Source: Maylandia zebra (taxonomy: Eukaryota > Chordata > Actinopteri > Cichliformes > Cichlidae). Taken from it: a stretch of 64,000 nt of DNA. The DNA lies in assembly GCF_041146795.1 (NCBI RefSeq), contig NC_135170.1:9930533-9994532 (forward strand), written 5' to 3'. Below the pieces are notes generated by a model. It searched no databases. It had not been told where the DNA came from and worked only from the letters and a program-made list of their open reading frames with translations. The translations under genes were made by a program, and so were the position numbers. Below are positions 12,551 through 22,577 of this stretch, piece after piece. Numbering within the stretch: position 1 is the stretch's first letter; each line of letters starts with the position of its first letter.

Positions 12551-12742
12551 TCATAACAGGTGGTGGACACGTAAATGCTCATGCAAGTTAGTTGTGTTTG
12601 AGTCCTTTGCTGGCACTATACGTCTGCACAAGCGGCACCCCCCTTTGGTTAAATAATCAGGTTTATCTCTTTCATCTGGTTTAAAGCCAAAGAAATCCCA
12701 ATTTGGCGACTTTGTATTTTTTTTGGCAACTAGTTCCTTCAT
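12551..12742 (-). pseudogene. hAT-family transposase fragment with BED zinc finger
   Basis: This is a 63-codon open frame. It reads WDFFGFKPDE and then CRLCRRIVPAKDSNTTNLHE, ending HLRVHH. That is the pattern of a BED zinc finger: an aromatic W..FF.. lead, a C-x2-C pair, and the NTTNLxxHLxxxH helix with paired histidines. BED fingers of this kind lie at the N-terminus of hAT transposases and of domesticated ZBED genes. No catalytic or dimerisation region follows in frame, so this is most simply a relic of a hAT element. A domesticated ZBED gene would need the rest of the protein, which is absent nearby. Confidence 0.72.
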
Positions 12743-15700
12743 GTTCGGACTTCTTCTGTGTTCTAAATGTGCAAATCAGTCCATGCACGATTACATTGCT
12801 CCACCATCAACAAGTCACCTGCGCAATTATATTGCCTAAAGAAACCTTTTTACTAAAAATTATTGTTTCACGTTAATTGAGAGTGAAGAAACATTTTTGG
12901 AGCTTTTGCTTTAATGGTGTAGTCGCTTTGAATGGCAGGTGGATAAAGATATAGGTGACTGTAGCCACCTGCTGTGTTTCACCTCTGCTATCATGAATCA
13001 ATGAAATCCCTCCACTCTCTTTGTGCTGTTGGTGCACTCCTGAGCAATTTTAATGAAGTTATGCAACAAATGATATTGTCTGTGTTATTCAACCTTGTTA
13101 CATCTGTATCTGTACCTTCCAGTCCAAATAAGGTCACTTCTGAATCCGAAAACTAAGACGGAGAAGCAAAATGCTAAAATAGTGAGCGATGGCACGCTTT
13201 TATATATACACTGATAAATCCATGACCACCATAAAGCCAGTAACAAAAACATATGCATGCCTTACAGTTGCATTTTTTCACATTATAAACTCTGACACTT
13301 TGATGTCTTGACAATAAAATCACTTCAATTGCTGTTACATAATTTTAAGTATTTGGGGCTGAAATGAGCTTGTGTTTACCACATGTTTGGTATAAACTGC
13401 TGAAGCACTGTTGCCTGCTTCTAAAGACATTTATGCAGCATTGCATTTAGTAGCACTGCCTCTCGCCGACTGCCAAAAAAAGGTTAGGAGAACGCTTGAG
13501 GCCTCGCTGGAAGTAAAAGCAACAGCTGTGATTACAGAAGCAGATGGAATAGAAAGCGAGCGCAGTAGCGGAAAAAAACACACAAAAAGTGAGATCCCTG
13601 AGGCAGATACGCTGAAGGGGAAAGGAGGAAGTAAAGCAGGCAGAAGTGAGCTGTAAGTGCACACAGTGACAGCAAAGGAGTCAGTTTACAGTAAGGGCCT
13701 CCCTGCTCCTCCCAGCCACTCAATCCTTCCTCCTCTAATCCAAACACCTGGAGGGGGGGGGGAGGGCAAACAGCAGGCCCCATGTGAGTGGTTGCTCACA
13801 TGCAGCCAGGACTCAACGTGTTACAGTAACACCTTTACTGGGGCCATGGCAGGCAGTTATGTAAAGCACACACACACACACCCCACACACACACATACAT
13901 ATATATAAACCGAGGGCATGGGAAAAGCTAGTTAGGTTAGCAGGTGGACGTGGCAGCAAATAGGACAGAGGGGATTGAAAACCATCAGCTGTTGTTTGTG
14001 TTTGCTGTCCTGCTGTTTACAGTACAATAAGCACACAAGCTGGCCACCAAAAAAACACAATGTGCCAGCAGTTTAGATTCTGGCAGGTTTTACTGGAAGT
14101 GTAATGACCAGACTGGATGAAAAATCAAAGTCTCCTCTTTGTAGTCCAGATCTACATGATCCCAGGTATAGCTGACATGTCTGGCGCTGCGGAGCGCAGG
14201 GAGATGGGCTAACAGGGTTGAACACACACTCGTTCACACAGAGGCAGTGTCTCCATAAGGCTTCTACTTGTGGGAAAGTTCAGCTGAAATCCCCCTCAGA
14301 GAGTGTGGGTCGAGGATTTGGGCTCCACTTGTGAAGCGGTGATGACAATTAACATTTCAGCTCAAACACTTGGCTGCAGAGTGACCTTCTGCCTGAGCGC
14401 TGAGCAAATAGGGTAAATCCTAGAATAGCAGTGATAGAGCCTGAGAACTGTTTAGCATTTGGATGTATACACAGAACCCTTTTTTCATGAGTGTGTATTT
14501 TTTACACCAGCAAAATAGCTTCCAAAGTATTGTATGTGAGCAGGGTGGAAGCCGCCCCCACCTAAATTATATTTGACCTCCTCTTTTACTCCTCTTGCTC
14601 TTCTAAGAAGCCCCCTCCTGCTTCCGAAAAAACCACTGGGATTCGTGGCAAAGCCTTTTCTCTGCTCTGAGGCAACTCCTGCACTGACAAATCTTTATTA
14701 ATAGCAGCAAGTGCCTGAGCCGTTAATATTCAGCCCGAGCAGGACTCTGCCATGAGTTGCAACAAAACGTGGAGAATAAAAAAAGCTCCAGCCACAAAAC
14801 AGACTTCCTATTCCCGTTAAACTAACACACGTAAAGCTTGTTGTTGTTCGGGAGAAACTAGGTTATCAGCGTGCGCTTAAATCAGGGAGTGGGAATGGGA
14901 GAATGGCTGCCATTGTCTGTGAAGCAACAGGCAGAGCTGAGGGAAAGGGTGGGTTCTTCAGAAGAAGGAAAAAAAACCCGGCTCAAAGAGAGAGTGGGAG
15001 TGGAGTGGAGAAGGGTGGGGGGGACAGGACAGCACGTGAAGGCAGGGAGTGTGTTGTCTGAGAGCCATGTGCTCGAGCCAGGCGTGTGAGTGACTGGAGC
15101 TGCTCGCGTCACTGCATGACTCACACTACAGAAGGCTGCTCTTCGCACATCTCCATTCACATACACACAGATGCACACGTAGACACGGATAAATCCATCA
15201 GAAGCGCGCCCGCCTAAAAATAGACGAGACAAATAAATAACTCTTAGAAATGCACTCAAACCAGAAACTTACAGTAAACACAATAGGCCTACCCTGCCAC
15301 GCCAGGCCTCAGACTTAATGAAGATGCAATGATAGGAATAAGGAAGATGCATCTTAGGAGCGGCAGGTGATGGCTCAACATATACCAGAATAAATGCAGT
15401 GAGACTCTAAGGCGTTCTGTATTACTTTCAAATAATTACACCCCCTCTTTTCTCATTTAATTTCATCACTGCTGAGTCAACACAGGCATCATTTACTCTT
15501 CTGTCCTCTTTTGTGTTTCCCCGAGTCCAAGCGTCACAGTCAGTGTGATATCACACTAGTTTTTCAGGGGGTTGTTTTCTTTTGGAGATATAACCTACTT
15601 AAATGCACACGTGTCATCTGTTCACATCAATGATAAATTTATTCATTTTACAAACCTTTGGACTTTGATAGGTCAGCTGTGCTTCAGCAGGATGTTTGCT

Positions 15701-16009
15701 CATGCTCAAAGCTTCCTGGAATCTGAAAGCATGTCACAAAGAAAAGAGTGTTGGAGTACCTCAGCGGTGTTATTGAGTCTGACTGAAAACAAGGTCAGAT
15801 GACACTTATTTAAAATCAGTTCCACCGCTGCCACTTCTGAACTTGAATGAAGAAACAAACATGCAGCTTCAAAGCCATGTGGGGCTTATGTGCGCACAGC
15901 CAGAGCTGTGTGCTTGAGATGAGGTTACTCACACATTGGAAGCTGAAGATCTTGACACATATTGTGTAAATGTCAGTCAGTGGAAACCAAAATCACACAA
16001 AAAGCTAGA
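12743..16009. other. Intergenic, no gene seen
   Basis: No supported gene. Contents include a G-rich run at 13751-13766, a CA/TA simple repeat at 13867-13907, and a relatively GC-rich section at about 14860-15110 with AGGGTGGG-type runs that could be a distal promoter or enhancer. Frames at 13411-13656 and 14871-15089 have low-complexity composition and no domain. Confidence 0.5.
13867..13894. repeat. (CA)n microsatellite, interrupted
   Basis: CA dinucleotides with one CCCC interruption, continuing into a short TA run ending near 13907. Simple sequence of a kind common in fish intergenic DNA. Confidence 0.9.
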
Positions 16010-16039
16010 AAAAAAAAGGGTTCAGTGGTGGTATAATTT

Positions 16040-16285
16040 CTTGACCCATCCATCCATCCATTCTCTTCCGCTTATCCTTATCAGGATCCCAGCTGCCATA
16101 GGACTAGAGGCAGGAGTGTACCTCCCACCAGTTTACAATCACCAGTGGACATAACCCAACTAATTGCATGTCTTCGTGGGAGAAAGCCAGAGTACCCAGA
16201 GAGAAAACCCACACACATGTAGGGAGAACATGCAAACTCCACATAAAACAGGTCCAATGATTTGACTTGAACCCAGGACCGATAT
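16040..16285 (+). repeat. Degraded dispersed teleost repeat, copy 1
   Basis: The segment begins with (CATC)n followed by TTCTCTTCCGCTTATCC. It contains GGATCCCAGCTGCCATA, AGTACCCAGAGAGAAAACCC and AGGGAGAACATGCAAACTCC, and ends near GAACCCAGGACC. I recognise this order of blocks from a very abundant teleost repeat but cannot name its class with certainty. A second, opposite-strand copy lies at 57715-57845. Confidence 0.72.
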
Positions 16286-16674
16286 TTCGGATAGTTTCAG
16301 TAAACTAAAATTTGCCGACATTTGGAAGTCCTTATACTGACGCTACTGCTTATACTGAGGGGATGATTGTCATTCTCTCACTGACAAATTCAAAAACTGC
16401 AGTGAAAAAGTATCCAGGAATGCACAGGAGGAACCAACAGCACAGGACATCGGTACAGCCAATCACAATCATGCGTTGACCTGACATGTAGCTACATTTC
16501 TAGGGAAGTACACATCAGGTGTAGATGTATATGGGTAGACCATAGCTAAAGCATAAATCTCCCACTAAAGCATAAATCCACCTTAAGTGTTCAACAACCA
16601 AGTTTTGGAAAGGCTTTGGAACAGTCTCCGACTCCAGCTACATTTAGCTGATTAAAAAGCGCCTAAAACATTTT

Positions 16675-16905
16675 TCTTACCTCAGCCAACGAGGTTATGT
16701 TTTTGTAGCATTTGCATGCATGGGTGTCATCATTCTGAAAACTGCTTGAAAAGTTTTGAATGAATACTGATAAAACACTGTAGGGGTGTAGAGTGAGGTC
16801 ACGTTAGAGATCCATTAAAATTTGGCTTACATCCACCAAGATCTTCGAGACCAATCAGTTGAAAACCGCTGAAGATGGTGATTCTTGATCACTTGCAGAA
16901 GTAGA
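16675..16905 (+). repeat. Degraded dispersed repeat (CTCAGCCAACGAGGTTATG type)
   Basis: The sequence starts CTCAGCCAACGAGGTTATG. It continues through GGGTGTAGAGTGAGGTCACG and TCCATTAAAATTTGGC, and ends with TGATCACTTGCAGAAGTAGA. The block order matches a repeat I know from fish genomes. It is strongly diverged, has no coding capacity, and its class is unassigned. Confidence 0.55.
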
Positions 16906-18065
16906 GGTAACCCACAAACATCAGGCAAGCCTGAATCTCACATATCGTCTTACTTAGTTTAAAGACAAAGACATTTTTACACCCTTCAGAGCAGCGCGAA
17001 GAGAGATGCAACAGTATCGCTCCATAGTAGCACAGCTTCATTAAAAGTTTCTCAAAAGAGAACTTTATAACTAACCCCGCTTCACAAGCTCCCAGCGTGA
17101 GACAAAGAAGCTGCACTGTGGCATCATCAGCCGTGGCGAGGAAGCGGTTAAAAATTCTGATCAGCATCCTTCGTTCATTCCAGAGGTGAGAATGGAAAAC
17201 CGTGAATAACTCTCGTGGGCGTCAAAACATCTGTATATGAATTTAAACGTGCAGAGTCGCCATCAAAGTAGGGCGTCATGTTTAGCCCTTTATGCATATG
17301 CATGAGCCATGTGCACGTATGCCGTAACCAATCTGCACCCTACCAAGCGTGCCCAACAGTGCTCGGGTGCAAATTATCACACTCACTGTCACTCACATTG
17401 ATACGCTGTTTGTATACACGGTGTCTGTGTGATTATTTTCTAATGCACACGTGTTAATTGCGCACGAGGGTCAGTGTGTGGACTATTCTCGACCCCCCCA
17501 CCCCGCCTCCCACTTCCTCTGAGAATAAGGAACAAGGTTGTGTTTATCAACAGCGTGCAGGGCCCACACATGCAAACGAGGCTTCGAGCTGGCTTTGTTA
17601 CAGCTTCTACAGCACACTGTGACATCCGCAGAGGTGCTAAAAACCACAATTGTAGCACGCTGACCTCAACAACCCATGCAGCATCATCGCACTTTATCTC
17701 AGCTTTTGAGCAGTTAAAAAAAGGAAATGCATCCCCTCTAAAGTGGGTGAGGAACCTGCCCAATGGTAGTAGTCAGCTTTTCACAGCCTCACATGTTCCC
17801 TACGAGTACAAACAAAACAGCAGTGAATTTCATAAAGATAAGGACAAGTCGTCTTTCACATGCTGCACTTCATCTTGATGCAAGAGAAGAAAAATTAGAA
17901 TCACAAGCTTGGCCACCGTAAGCAAGCACTTACTGCACTTCCCCCTTACCCACCACACAGGATGTGATATCATTACACCCTGTGCAAAGAAATGCACAAG
18001 TTACAGGGGTCACTGGATCAGTTACCTGACCGCAACAGAACCTGCTAAGTTTTATTTGCTGGTTG

Positions 18066-18070
<5 letters not shown>

Positions 18071-18144
<74 letters not shown>
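18071..18144. repeat. (GT)37 microsatellite
   Basis: 74 bp of uninterrupted GT dinucleotides, the longest pure dinucleotide tract in the window. Alternating purine-pyrimidine tracts of this length can adopt Z-DNA and are highly variable between individuals. Confidence 0.98.
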
Positions 18145-18145
<1 letters not shown>

Positions 18146-18939
18146 TTACCATGACATGATTTTATCTAATGGCTTTCACTGGATAAAAAGAAGTTGCTTC
18201 TATGGAATGTATATGGAGTGAATCACAGATGTGGGTGCAAAAGTTAAAACATAAGTCCACAAGCCTGCAGATTTATAAGCAATGGCAAAAGAAATTAGTC
18301 TCATCGTTTTCTGACCATGCGGATGTTCATAACATGTATCCACAGCGGGCCAAAAACAGGATACACACCTCAGTTTAAGAGTGTGCGTGAACATGAACTG
18401 AAACCCTCTAACTTCCTCAAACACTCCATGGTCAAGAGAGGTGAAGATCATCGGTTTTATTGACAACGACTCTGTGTCTAGTCCATCCTCATAGAACGTC
18501 TCGTGTGGCCTCTGCACAGCACCGCTCCAAAGTCAGATGAGAATTGTTCTTGATCAGTCAGAGCGAAGGCCACGGATGATGCACTATTTCCGTGGCTACA
18601 TGCAGCTCACGCACCCAGCTGAGCTCACTGCCGGACATCACAGGCATGCATAATACATGAGAAAGTGTCCTGTTTCTCCTCCAGAACTGCTGACCTGTGC
18701 ATCAACCTCTTACACACATACACACAGTGTGAGGCAGGTCTCATCTAATGACTCCAGAACCCACATCCCTTTGCTGAGTGTGCATCTATTGCTGCCAAGT
18801 TCTTTGTTTGGGTAGATGGTCCACCATCCGGTGCTTATCCTGTGATCAGGTAAACCACCGAGCAGCTCCTGGGCTGAGCCCTTAGATATATTTGTATTAT
18901 TTATTTATATTTAATTTTTAAAAAACAGTGTTAACCTGG

Positions 18940-18992
18940 CGACCCGGCCTCGGATAAAGCGGATGAAGATGGATGGATGGATGGATGGATGT
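18940..18992 (+). repeat. Repeat tail with (ATGG)n
   Basis: ACCCGGCCTCGGATAAAGCG followed by about five GATG/ATGG units. This is the typical 3' end of an abundant fish dispersed repeat, related in sequence to the CATC-starting block at 16040. Confidence 0.6.
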
Positions 18993-19119
18993 AAAGTGTA
19001 TAATAAACCAACTGTCCTGATATTCAGTGTAGTGAGCCAGTGCTACAGCCGAGTGGCTACTCCACGTCAATGCAGTTTGCTCGTAAATTAACTCGCCCTT
19101 TGCTGAGCAGATAGTGCTC

Positions 19120-19138
19120 TGGCGCCATCTAGTGGTGA
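19120..19138 (-). promoter_or_regulatory. CTCF-like motif (candidate)
   Basis: The minus strand reads CACCACTAGATGGCGCCA, close to the vertebrate CTCF core (CCASYAGRKGGCRS). This is a single-motif match by eye. Binding is not shown and chance matches occur at this length. Confidence 0.4.
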
Positions 19139-19751
19139 AAGCTATACCATAGTTACTGTGTAACTATTTTGGTTTTGTACGTTTACAAAAGATGTTACTG
19201 TTAGCTAGTTAACACTTTGTCTTACCATTGGTGAGCAGCTTGACTCTTCTCCACTGAAGCTGGGAAGAGATAGATACACTTTGTTGCAGCCATATTTGTG
19301 TGGGTGGGGGAAAAATCGCAGTAACTTATTTTAACTTGTGTGTTTGAACCTTTGAAAGAAACAGGCGCGAGCAGTAACGACATTGATGTACCACGCACGA
19401 GCGCCTGCAGGGGTCAGTGACGTCAAACATTGCGGAAACCACTTCAAACTAAATAAAGTATGTAAGTATGATTAATTATCTTTTAATGCGTGGTCTATTT
19501 GCAGTTTTCTCCTCGCTCGAAGTGTTACAGGTCATACTTGCTTTTTAGATTCTGAAAATAATTTAAAAGGTAAGTCTTGGAGGAACTGATGAGTCGATCT
19601 AATAAAAAAGATGAAAATAGTGGAAAGATGCATTTTTGATTTTAGAAAGACGTCAATTAGTCTATGTCTTGTTTTAATTAGTTCTTGTTTCATTAGCAAT
19701 AAATAAATAAACCTTACTGGAACACCTTTAGGTTATATTAATTTGATTTAA

Positions 19752-21005
19752 AGCTCACTAGCCACTTTTTCGGGTGCACCTGTCAAACTTATTGTTAACA
19801 CAAATATCTAATCCGACAGCAGCTCAGAGCATTTAATTATGTAGACATGGTCACAACGGCCTGCTGAAGTTCAAACACAGCATTAAGAAAGTTACTTTGA
19901 TTGTGGCATGGTTGTTGGTCCCAGATGTATTGGACAGAGTATTTCACAAACTGCTTGTCTGCTGAGACTTTCCCACACAACAACCTCTAGGGCTTGCAAA
20001 AAATCGTCCAAAAAAAATGAGATATCCAGCTAGCGGCAGTTCTCTGGGTGAAAATGCTTTTTTTGATTTCAGGACAGAAACACCAGACTGCTTCAAGCTG
20101 ATAGGAAAGTAATAGTAACTCAAATGACCAGTTTTAATCAAGGTATCAGAAGAGCATCACTGAATATGTAACATGTGGAACCTTGAAACAGATGGGCTGC
20201 AGCAACAGAAGACCACACTGGGTGCCACTCCTGTCAGAAACAGAAGCTTTAATTCAGGCTCATCAAAAATTGATCAACAGAAAAAGAAAGTCTGGATTTC
20301 TGCTGTGAAATTTGGCCTGAACATTAAATTTTGTATCATCAGTTCAGGCTGAACTCTTGGCACACTCAGTCCAATCTGTCAACACCACAGCTTACCATAG
20401 TTGCTGACCATGTCCATCCCTTTATGGCTGCAGTGCACCCATTTTCTGACAGCTGCTTCCAGCAGGATAACACACAGTGTCACAAAAGCTCAGATCATCT
20501 CAAACTGGTTTCTTCAACATGACAGTGAGTTGACTGTACTCAAATGGACTCCACGGTCAGCAGATCTCAATCCATTACAGCACCTTTGGGATGTTGGGGA
20601 GTTAATAATCTCTTGCTGTCTTCCACAGCATGTCTTTTGTCTCGTCTCCCTCTCCCTGAGCCTGGCTCTCCCAGAGGTTTCTTCCTGTTGAAAGGGAGTT
20701 TTTCCTTCCCATTGTTGCTAAAGTGCTCACTCATATGGGGTTGTCTGATTGTTGGGTTTTATCTAGATTATTTTAGGAGGTTTTACCTTACAATATTAAC
20801 CACTTTTGACCACTAAGGTGACTTTTGTTGTGATTTGGTGCTATGTAACTACAATTGAATGTGGTGGAACAGGAGATTTGCATCCTCTGGCTACACCACA
20901 TTTGGTAGAAGAAGACACTGAGAAAAATATAACTGACAAAAATGTTTAATATGAAGCTTGAGATACAGCTCTGTATTGCATATTGAATTCTGGTTTTAAA
21001 AAGCA
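19752..21005 (+). mobile_element. Tc1-like DNA transposon copy C, with nested insertion
   Basis: The copy starts near CTCACTAGCCACTTTTTCGG, the same terminus type as copies A and B. It follows the transposase gene through GGCATGGTTGTTGGTCCCAG, GATGGGCTGCAGCAACAGAA and CTGACCATGTCCATCCC to CACCTTTGGGATGT at 20581-20594. It is interrupted by a 264-bp insertion and resumes at GGTGGAACAGGAGATTTGC. The tail from about 20893 to 21005 does not follow the usual transposase but matches the flank of copy B. Many stops and frameshifts are present, so it is inactive. Confidence 0.8.
20595..20858 (+). mobile_element. Nested dispersed repeat inside Tc1-like copy C (family R1)
   Basis: This inserted block contains CTCTCCCTGAGCCTGGCTCT, CCCAGAGGTTTCTTCCTGTT, AAAGGGAGTTTTTCCTTCCC and TTGTTGTGATTTGGTGCTAT. 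The host Tc1-like sequence reads continuously if it is removed, and ATGT flanks it on both sides (20591-20594 and 20859-20862) as a possible target duplication. Related copies lie at 29036-29215, 57424-57600 (reverse) and 62205-62385. I could not assign the class. Confidence 0.75.
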
Positions 21006-22437
21006 GAGTCCCTTGTTTTTTTTAACTGTAGCTCTTAGCCATTAAAAGAAAAAAAAAAAAAGGGGGGGGGGGAGGTTAAAGTTGAAAAGAAAAACTCTGT
21101 AGTTTTCAGAATATAATGTAGAGGATCAAGAGAACAGATCAGTGAGATGACAGAAGTTCTTAAACTTGACACATACCATGCGTGTCAACTCATAGTGCAA
21201 CTAATCTTTGCAAATACTCTCTGGATCTTTAACTATATGGTCGTCATGCACTATCACAAGTTTTGCAGCAACTGACATAATTGAAATGATTAGATATACG
21301 GTACATGAACTCCTCATTAGGCTTGAGGGAGGAGGGGGGAGGAAAAAAAAAAAAAAAAAAAAAAAAAAAAGAAACACACAACAGGCCATTTATGCACCGG
21401 GCAAATGCAGTCTTCAAACGAAAGAAACAATTTGTTCAAGTATTTTAAATAAAACAAACAAAAAACAGAAACAATTACAGTTAAAATATTCTCCGTATTC
21501 ATCAAAAATGAGGAAATTAAATTATGTACAAGCATTTTCTTTCGAAATGCAAAGTATTTTGGGCTGAGACGACCCAACAGTCAAAAATATGTTACATGAA
21601 AGTGCAGTCAGAGTGAATCACAAAGTAGACACTGTAACAATAAATAGATCAAAAAAAAGAAGTTTAGCAAGCCAACTTCACTTAGCCAAAGCGCTAACAC
21701 TGAAAGCTAATCAATTCATAGAATCACAGTTAACCCCCCCAGCACTCAGCAGCAGTTTCCACATGTACATCCCCTCCAGTCCATCAAAAATATCTGCTGC
21801 CTCTGTTACCCAATCTTAAGAATGTAATCCTTCCAGTCGGAGCTGCCACTTGCACACAGCGAGTATCACAGCAACACCGGAGGAGCAATTTCTGAAATTC
21901 CCAGGGTACGCACTGATCCCTGATGATAACGGCCCCGCCCACTTCTCACACGGCACTGGCGTGCCAACACTTCAGTGCACTGAGCCATGTCAGAGCTGAC
22001 AGCCTGCTGCGGGGCCCCAGGACTTCACCGCCTTTACGCAGCAACTGACCTCGATTCCCTTTTTAAGGCGCCAGTTATTAACAGCACCCAGTTGTGCAGG
22101 GGAATAGCCAGTCAATGCTCAGTGTTCACATATAGATAGGCCACTGAAGCCAGCACGTGTTGCTCAAGAGAGGAAGGCATTATTCTGTGCATCTTTGGGT
22201 CAAGGCATTTATTGGAAGTGACATTTTTGGAGGCAAAGAAATGGGTCTTTCTCTCCCCTTCTCACACGTCCTATGTGGGGAGTCTTCTAGTCCTATTTTA
22301 AGCCCTTTCAGCAGCCAAAGAGGACTGAAACAGAGCACGCATCTTCCTCAAGAAGCCTCTAAAAATAAAGGCCATTATGCAGAAGCACAGCAGAGCTCAG
22401 TTCATTTTGCAGTCAGAGAATTTGCACGTTAAAGTTT
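21006..22437 (-). other. rgl3 3' flank and probable 3' UTR
   Basis: This lies downstream of the rgl3 stop codon. Read on the minus strand, AATAAA lies at 22208-22213, about 225 nt past the stop, and would be a plausible polyadenylation signal. An A run next to a 12-bp G run (21048-21073) and a 31-bp A tract at 21341-21371 are simple sequence. The exact transcript end cannot be set from sequence alone. Confidence 0.5.
22208..22213 (-). terminator. Candidate rgl3 polyadenylation signal
   Basis: AATAAA on the minus strand, about 225 nt downstream of the rgl3 stop. It is the first canonical hexamer I found in the right orientation; others further downstream could be used instead. Confidence 0.4.
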
Positions 22438-22577
22438 CTACTTTGTGAATCGTCCGAGACTAGCGGTTGCTCTCAGTGGTTTCTTCTGGCTTTTGTGCTT
22501 GTGGCGCAGAACAAAGTCAAAGTTGGCTGTTGTAGACATAGCATAGAAGACGTTTGCCTTGTCTGGTATGAGAAACT
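22438..22577 (-). CDS. rgl3: rgl3 coding exon 17 (last): end of RA domain
   Basis: Residues 700-745. Acceptor TTTCCAG at 22578-22584. It encodes [20 protein letters not shown], the conserved last strands of the RA domain, then a basic tail and TAG at 22438-22440. Entry phase: the first two bases complete a Glu codon. Confidence 0.93.

Larger units (their letters stand above)
16906..19751. other. Intergenic, no gene seen
   Basis: Contains the GT microsatellite at 18071-18144, an ATGG repeat tail at about 18969-18991, and a CTCF-like motif at 19120-19138. The 134-codon frame at 17474-17878 has no recognisable domain and proline/threonine-rich composition, and I do not regard it as a gene. Confidence 0.5.

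Noticed and set aside
17474..17878. 134-codon frame in the left intergenic region
   Set aside because: Low-complexity start, no family motif, no flanking splice sites or promoter that would make it a gene.
18071..18154. Cys-Val repeat protein read through the GT tract
   Set aside because: Translation of a microsatellite, not a protein.
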